Below are positions 9,068 through 20,000 of a DNA stretch of 64,000 nucleotides, piece after piece. This DNA comes from Schizochytrium sp. TIO01 (Eukaryota > Sar > Bigyra > Thraustochytrida > Thraustochytriidae). The stretch lies in contig SMSO01000036.1 in assembly GCA_004764695.1 (NCBI GenBank), forward strand, positions 1,198,001 to 1,262,000, in the 5' to 3' direction. Numbering within the stretch: position 1 is the stretch's first letter; each line of letters begins with the position of its first letter. The notes beneath the pieces were generated by a model, which saw only the letters and a program-made list of their open reading frames with translations, was not told the DNA's origin and ran no database searches. The position numbers were made by a program, and so were the translations under genes.

Positions 9068-10204
9068 ATGGGCCGCAGCAACAACTCCGTCTCGTACGGG
9101 CCTATCACTGTGTTGGTGCTGATCATGGCGTATTTTTACGTAGTCTTTGTAGTCGCTTTGGTGCCACCGCTCGTTGGCAATTGGAATAGGTTTCCTGTGA
9201 ATGCGTTGTACCCTTCCTCAGATCTGGTTAACCTAGTTGTGGTGCACATCTTCTTTGCACTAACTTTGATTTCCTTTATTCGGGCAAGCTGCACACACCC
9301 TGGAATGGTTCCTCCTGTGTACCCGTTTAATCCGGATTGCCCTCGCGGGTCGCTTTTAGAAAGTGCTGAAATCGAGGAGGCCCTCGAGCAGCGTGGGTTT
9401 TTGAACTACCGTGGGATCGAGCGAAAAAACGATGGACGCCCTCGGTTTTGCCGAATTTGCGGAACGTACAAGCCGGATCGAGCGCACCACTCAACCCCAT
9501 CTGGAACGTGCGTTCTGGAGCTGGATCACATGTGTCCGTGGATTCGACAAGCAGTAGGGTACTTTAACAAAAAGTACTTTTTCTTGTTGATCTTCTACGG
9601 AGCTTGTTCACTTGTTGGATTTACGGTTGCACTAGGGCCTCGATTTTTCTTTGCTTGCAAACGCATGGTCGATGTCTTTGATTTCTTTCTTGTGTTTGGA
9701 TGGGTATTTGCGCTGCTGCTGGGTATAGTGTTATGCGTATTTACTTGTTTTCATATCTATCTCATCATAAACGCATATACAACTGTAGAGTTTTGCGAGA
9801 AGCGTCGTGCGCCGCAGGCAAAGACCACACAGGATATCAGTGTACGCGACCTTTATGCCAGAAGCCCGTACGATCTTGGCGTGTATCATAACATTAAGCA
9901 TGTTCTCGGACCAGTGTGGACCTGGCTTATTCCAACACGGTATGGAATGCCTGAAGGTATTACCGCGGGTGTTATTTTTGACATTAATATGGACCATCCA
10001 CTGTACAAAGCGGCACAGGTGGGTGACCTTGCTGAAGAAGTCTCTAAGGATGAGCGCTTCATGGGAGCAAGCACATTTAGCGGCGGTATTCCTCACGATG
10101 AGATTTCACCGGCAGCGAGTGCTGCCGTTGACTCTAATTTTCGAGGCCGTGGCTCTGTGCAATTCTATGAACAAGTCGTGCGTCGACAGAGCTTCCCTCG
10201 TTAG
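9068..10204 (+). CDS. Divergent DHHC-type (DHMC) palmitoyltransferase-like membrane protein
   Basis: 378 aa, four hydrophobic segments in the PAT arrangement: residues about 11-33, 53-72, 170-195 and 205-236, with the cysteine-rich domain between the second and third. The domain starts with C128-RI-C131, then KPDR, H141, C148 and D153-H154-M155-C156-P-W, and ends QAVGYFN. The TTxE motif after the last helix is intact (TTVE, 238-241). In active DHHC enzymes two zinc ions each bind three Cys and one His. Here site 1 (C128, C131, H141, C148) is complete, while all four ligands of site 2 are replaced (S142, S145, M155, A162). The nucleophile C156 and H154 remain. It may acylate proteins with altered structure or be a pseudoenzyme. 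Single exon. Confidence 0.88.
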   Translation: MGRSNNSVSYGPITVLVLIMAYFYVVFVVALVPPLVGNWNRFPVNALYPSSDLVNLVVVHIFFALTLISFIRASCTHPGMVPPVYPFNPDCPRGSLLESAEIEEALEQRGFLNYRGIERKNDGRPRFCRICGTYKPDRAHHSTPSGTCVLELDHMCPWIRQAVGYFNKKYFFLLIFYGACSLVGFTVALGPRFFFACKRMVDVFDFFLVFGWVFALLLGIVLCVFTCFHIYLIINAYTTVEFCEKRRAPQAKTTQDISVRDLYARSPYDLGVYHNIKHVLGPVWTWLIPTRYGMPEGITAGVIFDINMDHPLYKAAQVGDLAEEVSKDERFMGASTFSGGIPHDEISPAASAAVDSNFRGRGSVQFYEQVVRRQSFPR

Positions 10205-11331
10205 TCCATGTCAAGGTTCAATCAAAGTTGGCGTGCATATTCAATGTTGCATACGCCTTCGGTCTATTCAAGTTTGCAATATGCTAAGCATATAAATGCG
10301 ACGGCGTGCCTAAGATCAATGGAATGTAATCTATTTGCTTCATAATTTGAGATCAATTATTTTGTAAGCTTGAAATATCGGAAGTAAAAGTTAGACTTCA
10401 GTTGCCATCGACCCATCTCTCCAATTGAGTATTGACATGTCGAAAGAAGTGACAATTTATGATCATACTCTCTGGTCTTGGGTTACCTCGTGGAGTGTAG
10501 AAAGGATGAGCTAGCTTCAGAGAATAATCAGAAAAGAACATCAAGAAGGGGGGAGTGCGAAGAAAGATTCAACGTAGTTTATTCATTTTTTTTGGCAAGT
10601 GCTTAGGTAACTGGGGAAAAAGCAAAGAGGTATTGGCATTGGGACACAGAGGCCACGAGGAAATGAGACGTAAGACAGGTTGAGCAAGCAAACCCTTCAT
10701 GTTGCCCGCAAGAAATCATCTCCAGGTAAGACTTGGCCACTGTGGCACGTTTAAGGCAGTCAGCCGAGGAGGGCTTTGGCCTTTTAGCAAATGTATGTAG
10801 TGTGCAGGTAACGTGGGCGAGTTTTCGAAGGAGAAGGTAAGGTAATTATGCAAGAGGTAAACGCGGATTGGGCGTAGAGCCTGAGCAGTTATATAGTGTA
10901 GCCAACCCCAGAGCAGTCCTCGAAGCAAAGTTGCAATCATCCAGACTAGTAGAGTCAATCAATTAATCATTTACTCAAGATCACCGCAACCCGGCCTGAA
11001 AGTCTTGCCTGAAATCAACCAAATCGAAACTACCAAACTTAACAGGCTTCAAAATAACCTGAAGATCTAGATCAGACGATTTGGCGGCCCTGAACAAACT
11101 TTAGACTTCCACAAAATATTGGGTGCACGCACACATGCAGCAATATTATCTCACCTAGACCAACGGGAAATCCCGCTAAGCAAAGCGAACGCCTGCAGCG
11201 TCGCAGGGGCAGAACAAATGATGACATTCACAAACACAGATCGAGCCGATTTGAGTCGAAATCAAATTGGGTTTGATTCAATCAAAATTTGATCGAAGAA
11301 GTATTGCAATAGCTAGGGAGTTCGTAGCAAA
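10205..11331. other. Intergenic region, no gene recognised
   Basis: 1.1 kb between convergent genes. An open frame on the minus strand (10716-10958) is short, lacks recognisable similarity and is probably chance. Confidence 0.5.
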
Positions 11332-11772
11332 TTAGTTCTTCTCCTGCGGTGCTGAGATGGCCTTGAGCGAAAAGTGCTCAGAAACATCAGTCCAGGCCGA
11401 GCCAACACCAACGCCGGCGCCAAAGCCGGTAAACATAAGGCGTGATCCAGAGCGGCGGAGAAACACGAGTGAGATGGCAGCGCCGACAGCGAGGCCAGAG
11501 ACGGCAGCGATGGTGACATCTTCGGCAGCGATCTGAAGCTGGCGGCGGCTACGGAGCTCGCTGGGCACATCAGCGAGCTGCTGCTGGCGTCGGCTCTCAA
11601 TTGCTTCGCGAACCTCGGCGTGGCGCTCCTGCACTACGCTACCAAGACCGCGAAGCTTCGAGGCCGCGGTGGAGGCCAGAGAGCGCAGCTGCGCGGTCGC
11701 CTCATCCGCAGACTCTGGCAACTTAAAAGACGAAGAAGGTCCCTTCTCGGGCGCTGCGTTATCTCCAGACAT
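11332..11772 (-). CDS. MIC10: MICOS complex subunit MIC10
   Basis: 146 aa from the ATG at 11772; in-frame codons extend further upstream but without an ATG giving a better start. The C-terminal half has two closely spaced membrane segments: the first around residues 88-106 with GLAVGAA, followed by RR, the second with glycine zipper GFGAGVGVG (116-124). This matches MIC10/MINOS1, a hairpin protein of the mitochondrial inner membrane whose glycine motifs drive oligomerisation and membrane bending at crista junctions. The N-terminal 85 residues (Ala/Ser/Gln-rich, predicted helical) are longer than in animal or fungal MIC10. No classical cleavable presequence is seen, as is usual for the family. 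Confidence 0.82.
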   Translation of the reverse strand: MSGDNAAPEKGPSSSFKLPESADEATAQLRSLASTAASKLRGLGSVVQERHAEVREAIESRRQQQLADVPSELRSRRQLQIAAEDVTIAAVSGLAVGAAISLVFLRRSGSRLMFTGFGAGVGVGSAWTDVSEHFSLKAISAPQEKN

Positions 11773-13027
11773 CCTAAAAGATAATTCGATGCTCCTACTG
11801 CTGTTGCTGCGCTTGACGAAGGCGCCACGGACCACGCAAATCGATCTCACGCGAAGGATTGATTTGATTTGGTTTGATTTGATTTGAATTGATCGCTCAA
11901 TCCGAAGTTATTATATATGGAGGGCCTTGCACTCACTATGGCAAATTAGCTATAACCTACTTGTGCCAAGTTTACTCTTCTATTTACAAGTGAGTTATAC
12001 TCTGCATTATCTTCTTTGTATGTCACTGCTATTAGTATCAAGGAGATGGCAGGCGCGGGAAAGGCGCTAATTAAGCATAGATACAGGTTTAGCAAGCCGT
12101 GTTGACGAGGCTATTTACATCTACTATTGTTAAACAATGTATGCGATACTTGTAGCAGTATGTTAGGGGTAATTTGAGCGAGAAGAGCGGGGCTCTTGGA
12201 TCTTAGTGTTCTTGGTTTTGTAAAGAGTAGAGCGCTTTAAAAGTAGTATGACAAGGCGGCAGGTGTGACAAGAACTTGATTTAGTTTTAGATGGTGGAAG
12301 ATATGAAGACTTCAAACTTGTAGAAACCTGAAGGTATTCGACATCAGCTCTGAAATTGTCCGAAGGTCGCTTTGGTGGGGACCTAATCGCATGGAAAGTT
12401 TCGACAGCGGTTGCGTGATTCCTTCAATTTTGACTTTCAAGATATGATAGCGACGGAGCAAAGAAGCTCTGAGACGTAGATGACAAAAATCAAAAGATCC
12501 CTGCTTCATAATCTGAAAGGAGCTGATGGTGGAAAATCAACGCTTGGATTTTCTTCCTACTTATTAATCTCTTGGAAAGAATCCGAATTAGTGATACACA
12601 CTTCACGAAATATACTGAAGCATGGTCTCAATGGAGAAGTGATTGCGAATCCACCGTACATGATTTGTCGAGTCTCGTGAATCTTACAGACTACGCTTAG
12701 GTTGCTCTGGATCATTCAAAAGCAAAGGCTGAGAAAGGGTTTGAGGGGGAAAAAAGGGTCGTTATGCGTTAAGCATGCATGTAAGTATGTATGTGTGGTG
12801 CGCGCTGCAAGAGACATATGCGCAAGAATGCTCTGCATAGCTTTGCTTTTTGCTTTGCGCCATCTTGCGGTGAGTGCAGGGCATTTTGCCGCAAGAAGAG
12901 GCCGCCCGTCGGGGGAGCAGGAACAGAAGGCGTAGATATTGAATTGTTGTTGTCGGTAGATAGTAGCAAGTTGAATGGTTTGATCTCCAGTAAAAGTAGA
13001 TATGGAAATGTGCAAGTCACATAAGAA
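11773..13027. other. Intergenic region, GATTT repeats near the MIC10 start, otherwise nothing recognised
   Basis: A short run of GATTT/GATTTG units lies at about 11857-11890 just upstream of MIC10. The rest contains only short open frames in both directions without recognisable similarity. Confidence 0.5.
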
Positions 13028-14263
13028 TTAGTGCTTCTCAGCATAGGGACTGATCTTGTACGAAACATAGGGAAACATCTCCTCGCCCACGCCACCGGCT
13101 GCAGCAGCCTCATCGGCCTGCATCTGCATCATACCGTGCAAGTCGTAGTGCGAGTAAAGCTTGAGAAGCTTTTCTCGAACCTTCTTCTCAAGAGTCTTCT
13201 TTTTGGGCTTGAGGAGGGCCGCAGTAAAGTTCACGGGCAGACCATATCGCAACACAGACTCTACAAAAAGGCGAATGGCCTTGACATGAACCCAAGCGAT
13301 AAAGGCATCACCGTAGTGGGTCTTACACCACTGTCCAAGCTGTACAGAGGCCTCGTTGAAGTCACGCTGGGCATGTGTGAGAGCGTCGCCCTCGCCCTCA
13401 AGGCGAGCACGCTCCAGGGCTTCGTACGCCTTGTCAAAGTCGAAGTCACGGACGAGGAAACGTGCAGACTGGGCAGCAACTTTGAACTCTTCCAGGAACT
13501 TTTTGAGAATCGTCACCAAGTAAATTACGTATCCGTCGCGATCTTTATCCTCCATAATGCGTTCCGCAGATCCAGGGACAACAGGTGAACCCTTGACGCT
13601 CTCCCGGTCTGACTCGGGTCCATACCCGACGATATCGTCGCCGAGGGTGTGGTAGGATTCGAGAAATTCCTTCTCGAGGTTCTTGCTGACCACCACCACC
13701 ACGGTCTTGAGGTAGTGCGAGTCGTGCATCATCTCGGGGCTAACCTTGGGGGCGAGTACATCGTTGAGGTCACATACCATGAGGTTTCCTCCCTTCTGGC
13801 GCTCTAAAGCCTGCATGCGCTGCCTGCGCTCCTGCACGAAACCAGCGCTCTCCTTCAGCTCTGCTTCAGTCTTGTTAGCAGCCTGTACGATCTGCCTCAC
13901 GAGTTCATCCACCGGTCGTTGCGTAGGGTACTTTGCGGCATTCCAGCGGAAGTTCTCTACGTACTGCATCGGTGGAGCTCCTTCAACTGTGAGAATTTCG
14001 TTGTTCACATTCAATTCCTGATGCTGTCGCTCGATCTTGCGAATCACCTGCTCCACATTCAGGTCCACCTTCGAGAGAGCATCACCAGACGCCATCAGCT
14101 TCTCTAGCGTGCCCACACGCAGCTCCGGCATCTCAAACCGAAACACATCTGCGCAGTCCGAAGTCGCGTTCGACAGCTTCGACAGGCTCGCCCTCGACGC
14201 AGAATCGTCTCCTGGCGTGGGCTCGCCTTCATTGCGCGTCGAAATCAAAATGTACTCGTCCAT
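13028..14263 (-). CDS. VMA5: V-type proton ATPase subunit C
   Basis: 411 aa from the second in-frame ATG (14263, MDEYILIS); a nearby ATG at 14281 would add six residues (MCFFER). The start matches the V-ATPase subunit C N-terminus. Other family features are the long central helical region, the conserved segment AVRSARFLVRDF-like (here QSARFLVRDFDFDKAYE), WCKTHYGDAFIAWVHVKAIR and VESVLRYGLP near the C-terminus. Length (about 380-400 aa in other eukaryotes) and order agree. Subunit C joins the peripheral stalks of V1 to Vo subunit a and is released on regulated disassembly; it acts on acidic organelles. Single exon, no breaks. Confidence 0.95.
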   Translation of the reverse strand: MDEYILISTRNEGEPTPGDDSASRASLSKLSNATSDCADVFRFEMPELRVGTLEKLMASGDALSKVDLNVEQVIRKIERQHQELNVNNEILTVEGAPPMQYVENFRWNAAKYPTQRPVDELVRQIVQAANKTEAELKESAGFVQERRQRMQALERQKGGNLMVCDLNDVLAPKVSPEMMHDSHYLKTVVVVVSKNLEKEFLESYHTLGDDIVGYGPESDRESVKGSPVVPGSAERIMEDKDRDGYVIYLVTILKKFLEEFKVAAQSARFLVRDFDFDKAYEALERARLEGEGDALTHAQRDFNEASVQLGQWCKTHYGDAFIAWVHVKAIRLFVESVLRYGLPVNFTAALLKPKKKTLEKKVREKLLKLYSHYDLHGMMQMQADEAAAAGGVGEEMFPYVSYKISPYAEKH

Positions 14264-16030
14264 CCTCTCAAAAAAGCACAAGCTTCAGCACACCCGTTGG
14301 CTGGCCCGCTCGTTGTGGGCGTGCTAGACGGCGGCGGATACTGCGCTTTGGTGAGTCTCTCTGTTTTGGCTTCTTTTGTCGCTAGCGCTCGATCTGGCTG
14401 GATGGCGCGGGTCGGGTGGCTGGCCCGGTGAGTCGACGCAGAGGAGGGGCGCGTACACCTGAGCTTGAAGGAAAGGGTCGCAGCGAAGATCCTCGCACCG
14501 CCGCCCAAGCGACGTGCAGCTTCTGCTTCTTCGACGTCTGCCGATGCTAAGATGGACTCTGTCTCTGTCTCTCTATCTGATTATTGTTATTATTGATAAA
14601 TAATCTTTTTATCTTTCTTTCTCATCAACACAATGATCCTCTTTTCCTACTCCTATTCCCAATAGGTAGTACCTAACCAAAACTAGTTAGTACTATTCAA
14701 GTTTTTAATTTTTTTTTTTTTTTTTAGTTTTTTTTTAATTTTTAATTTTATTTTTTTAAATCAAATATGCAAAAAGCCCTCTTTATTACCTTATCTTTAT
14801 CTAGTATCTTTCAAGTTATCTTTGAGTTATCTTCGAGTCTGTCTTTTTCTTTAACTCCTTAACTACAAATGAAATAAAAATGCATACGTACATATTTCTA
14901 GAGTATCTGGTATCTTGGTCTAAGCATAAACTAATAACTTGTTGATAATCTTCTTTTGCAAAACTTCTTCTTCATAATGATTGATCATGTCGATGTCAGG
15001 GGTGACCCGTAGACGCGCGTTTACATTGTCATCGTCGGGCTTTTGGACACGTGGCGATAAGGTTTTGACTCCACTCCCGGAGCTGTGCATTCTTTCTTGG
15101 AAAAAAGGCATGTGCTGCCAGCTCGTATGGACTTCTTCAGAATTTGCATTTTTGGAGTCTGTCAACAGTTATGCATAGTTGACTCTAATACTATCTAACC
15201 ACTTCTACACTTTACAATCAAAATAATTCGATTGATCTCTACCTTTATGGTTCATTAAACAAAACAAAAGAAGAAGTCTAAGTCTAATGATGGTTGCTTC
15301 AATACCATAGTATACATTTTATTGGAAACAAGGTTAAAGCATTATGTTTCACTTTCAGAAGGTTATTCTATACTGTGCGGGGGGCAACTTTAGGAGTTTA
15401 TAGCAGCTTTGGGCTAGAACGGAGACTGAAGAGCGCAGAGTAGCTTCGTACAAAGGGTAAACGATGCGACTTGAGTGCAAACATAGCCTTAAGGAGAATA
15501 CAGAGCAGGTGAAGACGTAGTCGAAATCTAGGCAAAAAAGAATAGTTTTGGACAGAGTATTGCGGATTTGAAGGCAGACAAGTATTGATCTATTGTTTTG
15601 CTCTTATAGGAGAAGGAGGAATGGGAAAGATTCTTCTCCGAGTCTCAGGAACAGTGTATTAAACTTGTATACGTTGTTCAAAGGAGTAGTACGTTCTAAA
15701 GAAGACAAAATAGCTGTCTTACTTGCACGACCGTGTCCAAAATTTATGTTTTGAAGCCTAGTTCGACAATGGTGGGTCCAGAGCATTGCATAAAAGTGGG
15801 GCTTTCTTCATATTTCCCATTATCACCCCGAGGGAAGAACAAGCTCTGTTGATGCACCAATCTTTCGCATACTCTATTGGTGATGTGCTGATTGCTTGGT
15901 TATCTGTGACTATCGGGAGTTAGTTGTCGCTTGTATTGCAATCCACCGTGGAAATTAGGACTGTGATGCCTCACAGACCAGATTTGGCAGCGGCCAAAAG
16001 CAAACTACATATCTCAGAGGCGGCGATTCT
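14264..16030. other. Intergenic region with long T-rich tract
   Basis: 1.8 kb. A T-rich tract spans about 14700-14760. A 63-codon frame on the minus strand (15111-14920) has a protein-like composition (VNARLRVTPDIDMINHYEEE) but no recognised family and no other support. Nothing else is identified. Confidence 0.45.
14700..14760. repeat. Poly(T)-rich low-complexity tract
   Basis: Runs of T broken by single A or AA, in intergenic DNA downstream of no obvious gene end. Confidence 0.85.
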
Positions 16031-16809
16031 ATGGCACTCACTATGCAATCCTTTATGAACTTTGCGAACAAAGTGGCCACCGGCACGCTTTTTGATGCTG
16101 CCCCGACGAACGATGAAGAGCGCAGGGCAACAATTGAGAAAATGTTTGCATCCTACAAGGCCAAGTCCTTTCCAAACGTCCACGATGCTGAGCCTAAAGA
16201 AATCCAGAAAGATCTAGAGGCCAAAGCTGATGCAGATGACGCTGAGGCGAAAAACAAGCCCGTTCTTGTAGACTGTCGACCTAAAGGAGAGCAGGTTTCT
16301 AGTGTCCCAGGCTCTATTCGTGAGGAGGACCTGAAAGTCCAAGATGTACCCAAAGACACAGAGATCGTGCTGTATTGTACTGTTGGGTACCGATCTGGTG
16401 TAAAAGCTGCACAGCTTCAGAAGGAGTATCCTGACCATAAGTTTGCAAACCTCAAAGGGGGGATTTTACTTGTAAGTTGATTTATTTATTTTCTCGTTTG
16501 CATAGCCGCGAGAAACGCACTTAAAAGGAGTTTGCAACTAACATCCTGCGAAATATTGTGGTGGGCGTAAATTGATTCTTTTTTTCTAAATAGTGGGCTC
16601 ATGATGTTGGCAAGGTCGTTGACGGCCAAGGCAAAGACACCAAAACCATTCATGTCTATGGTAAAGCGTGGGATTTTCTTCCTGACGGATGGACCTCTGT
16701 TATGGGGGAGCCAGACAAACTCGAGGTGCTTACTGCCCCTCAGCCAAAAAAGGAAATTGTGCCCCCTCAAGATTCAATCGAGGCTACAGTAAATTCAACT
16801 TCTACTTAA
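16031..16809 (+). CDS. Rhodanese-like domain protein, two exons
   Basis: Exon 1 is 16031-16471 and exon 2 16594-16809, giving 218 aa. The 122-base intron has donor GTAAGT (16472) after codon CTT and acceptor CTAAATAG ending at 16593. Joining restores GGILLWAHDVGKVVD, a natural rhodanese continuation, whereas reading through the donor stops after two codons. The rhodanese domain begins at PVLVDCRP; the active-site loop is YCTVGYRSG with Cys116 and Arg121. The protein could transfer sulfur or act as a phosphatase-like or protein-interaction module; a single rhodanese domain does not decide. The N-terminal 70 residues (Ala/Lys/Glu-rich) are not recognised. This is the only well-supported intron seen in the window. 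Confidence 0.88.
16472..16593 (+). other. Spliceosomal intron in the rhodanese gene
   Basis: GT-AG intron, 122 bases, donor GTAAGT, pyrimidine-rich stretch then TAG at 16591-16593. Phase 0. Conserved rhodanese sequence is continuous only after its removal. Confidence 0.88.
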
Positions 16810-17081
16810 ACTTGTATTCCAACTCTCATAAATAATATTTGTGTTCGCTCAACAAGAGTTTGAGATCATCTAAAAGTAATTATTGCAAAAATGTAAAACC
16901 TTCAAGCATTCCAAAACTTTTTAACGTAGAATGTGAAATTATATGCAATGTCAAAAAAAATGCAATTGACGGATATCTGAAGATTTTGTCACGACCTTGC
17001 ATAATCAAAGAAGATGAAACAGGAGTGCTGAAAAAGCAATGATTATAATTTTTACTTTATTCTTTTTTCTGTTTGTTTTTC

Positions 17082-20000
17082 TTATGAAGAAAGGGGCGGC
17101 TCTAGCAGTAGAGCAACTGATCTATTGATCCAATGGTTAACAGTATCCGTCGACTTGATTGGAAGATTAACCATCATTACAAAGTTTGAAGAACGACCTG
17201 TTGTAGCAAGCACACCTCGGCGGTCTGGAGTTCTGTACAAAGGACATGCATACGTTTTGTACTGTTCAGCTTCTTTAGTTGCAATCAGACTACCTGGAAG
17301 TAAGTGTATGATTGGAGCAGATGCATAAAGCTCACGAGGCCTACATTCAGCTACTGTATGGGTCTCAACATCCCAAATCGCGCCTTGAAGATACATTCCA
17401 TCGACATATGCCCCGTCATCAGGAGCAGATTCAAGGGTTACATCCTTCGGGTCATCTTTGATCTCGAAAAAGAAGTCAATCGTGTCTATTGGAAGCTTGT
17501 GTCGACGGGCATAGTTTTGAAGAATGGCAGTGTTGAAAGATTGTGTAAAGAAAAACCCGGATATCCAAAAAACGGCAGGTGGCCCTTTATTAACCCATTC
17601 TGTAAGGAACACAAGCCGCTCAAACAGGTCCGTGATGTACCCCGCAAGGTTACGTAAAGAGGGGTATGACCTGCTTATCCAAAGCTGAGGGACCTTACCA
17701 TCTACTAACGCAAAAAAGACTTGTTCAAGCTCCGCGCTCATGACTACAAGGCCTTGTGTAGCTTTGATAAGGTTTTGCAAGCTATCACGGATCACATCCG
17801 TCAGCACGTTGTATCTTCCAAGTTCTTGAGTAAGAACAGTATTCATACTCTCTTCATAAACCACTGGGTATTTTTCTTGGGCTGCTTCCACATCAAATCG
17901 AGGAGGTAATCGATCCAATATTGATTCTGCAAGTTCTTCCACCATTCGTTCTGTACTTCCAGTTTGCGCCCCACCTTCTGCGCGAGGCTGCGTAGCTTGA
18001 ATCGCTTGGAAGAGTTCGACGGTTTCCTGCTGGGCACGAGTAATATCAGCATTCATGTCCAGCCCAAACACTTCAGGACTGGCTTCTGCAGGAAGTGAGC
18101 GCAGAATTTCAATGTAAGCCGCATGGGAAGTAGGCCGAGGCACAGCATATGCCTTACATGAAGAAAGTGCATAATCTTCGACTTCAACAACATCTGAATT
18201 CATGAAGGACCGTAGTAAAGAATCTAAAAGTCGACGATCTTGGTCATCAGTTACACGTCCACCATAGTTACATGCTCCAATGGTATACACAAGTGCTTTA
18301 AACGGAAGCTCCTCTCCCTCTGAGTCCTCAAGAAACATGCGCAGATGACGAACAGAGATTCGCAAATCATCCTCATTAAAGCCATAAGGAACATTCCAAC
18401 CTAGCGCTCCAAAGCTGCGCCTCTCTTGAATCACAGCATGAAAGAAACAAAGTCCAAATACCAGGCGCTTGAATTCTCGAGCCCTACCAGGCGTACATGT
18501 CTCGAAGAACTCAGAGTCTGAAATTGGATCCGTAAAATAAGACCGCACTAAGTTTGCGCGCAAACCTTTCGGTGGCTCATTAGTCATCTTTACACCACTC
18601 TGAAGAATGGATACAGGCATCTTCTCCGAGGGATAAGATGTGAGCCATAAGCGAAACTCAGGAGATGGAGCGTGCGAACCATGCGGTTGCTGATGCTGGT
18701 TTTGGTACAATTGAGTTACACGCTCCATAATTTGTTCAAGTTTAGGCATCCAGCTTGGGTACAAGTGACAGTTTTGTAAGACCACCCAAGCTCCAGTTTC
18801 AATTCCTCGATCAATCATTCTTTCCGCGATAACACCTTGACCTTGCCCAAGCGAAAGTGAAGTAAGAGATATACTCAGACCAGTTGCAAATTTGTTAAGA
18901 GCTGCCATGGGGTCGGACCCTGGCGACAAAACAAATATTAGAGGAGTTGTTGGTTTTGAGTCCCGCCAGCATGCCTCAAGATCAAATCGTGGAGGTTCTA
19001 CGAAGGCTGGTCCCATCATTTTTACAACATAGTTTGTTACAGCCGGAACCACGCGATCAGGTCGCAGGCAACGCAGTAAGCAGAGTTTCAGCATTTCATC
19101 TTCCTTGAATAGGGAAGGAATTGCGAAATCTGCTTCTGGCTGCGGGTTTTCGAAGAAAGCTTGCCATATTGATCTCTCAGTGGACATGGAGTCGCGAAGT
19201 GCAGTTTCTCTTTCTTCGTCTTGCATTCCTATTGCCTCACACAACAGATCAAAAGCAGACCATGCTGCTTCAGGAAGCCATGACTCCCACTGATTCTCTG
19301 GTGGTTCTGAGCCGGTTCGCACAGGTCCAGTGACTAGAAAACGAAAAAGAGTAGGAGAGACATCCTTGCTGTGTAAACGCACGCAAAGCAGGAAAGAGAA
19401 TAGTAGCTTGTCGTTTTCAAATAAAGATCGGCAAATATTGCGATACAACGAATCTGTGAAATGAATTTCCAATATCTCAAGTCGTCTTTCAATAGAGGCA
19501 GGGTCCGAACCTTCTTGCTTTTCCGAATTTTCAATACTGGCAACATAAAGATCTACAAACCAGCTCAATGAGTACTGGTACATTGGGTCAACGAATGCTA
19601 AATCACTACAACAGAAGAACATTGTCGCAGCGCAGCGGGCAATAGGTACATAACTCTGACGAGCGGCGTCAATCTCTGCCGATGTTGCTGTTGCCACCTT
19701 CTGTTTCTCAGAGATTTCTTTTGCTACTGCTTGCGATTTACTCAACACCTCGATTGCAGAGGCATCTTCAAGGATATTACCTTCTGAACTCGACATGACC
19801 TTAAGAATTTTGTCTTCGATATCCCGAAGCATTTCCTGGTTCTTGGAGGTCTCAATGATAAGCTCACTCTTTTCTCGTTCCAGATCCGGTCTTTCTCTAG
19901 CAACAACAATGCCAAGCATCTGGTCTTCTAGGCCTACAGGAGTAATCATAAAATTCAATAAAGTCACTTTGACGCTCACCTCTGGGAGATAGTGAGGGTT

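Noticed and set aside
13031-13588. 185-codon plus-strand frame
   Set aside because: Antisense of V-ATPase subunit C, which is a complete well-matched family member.
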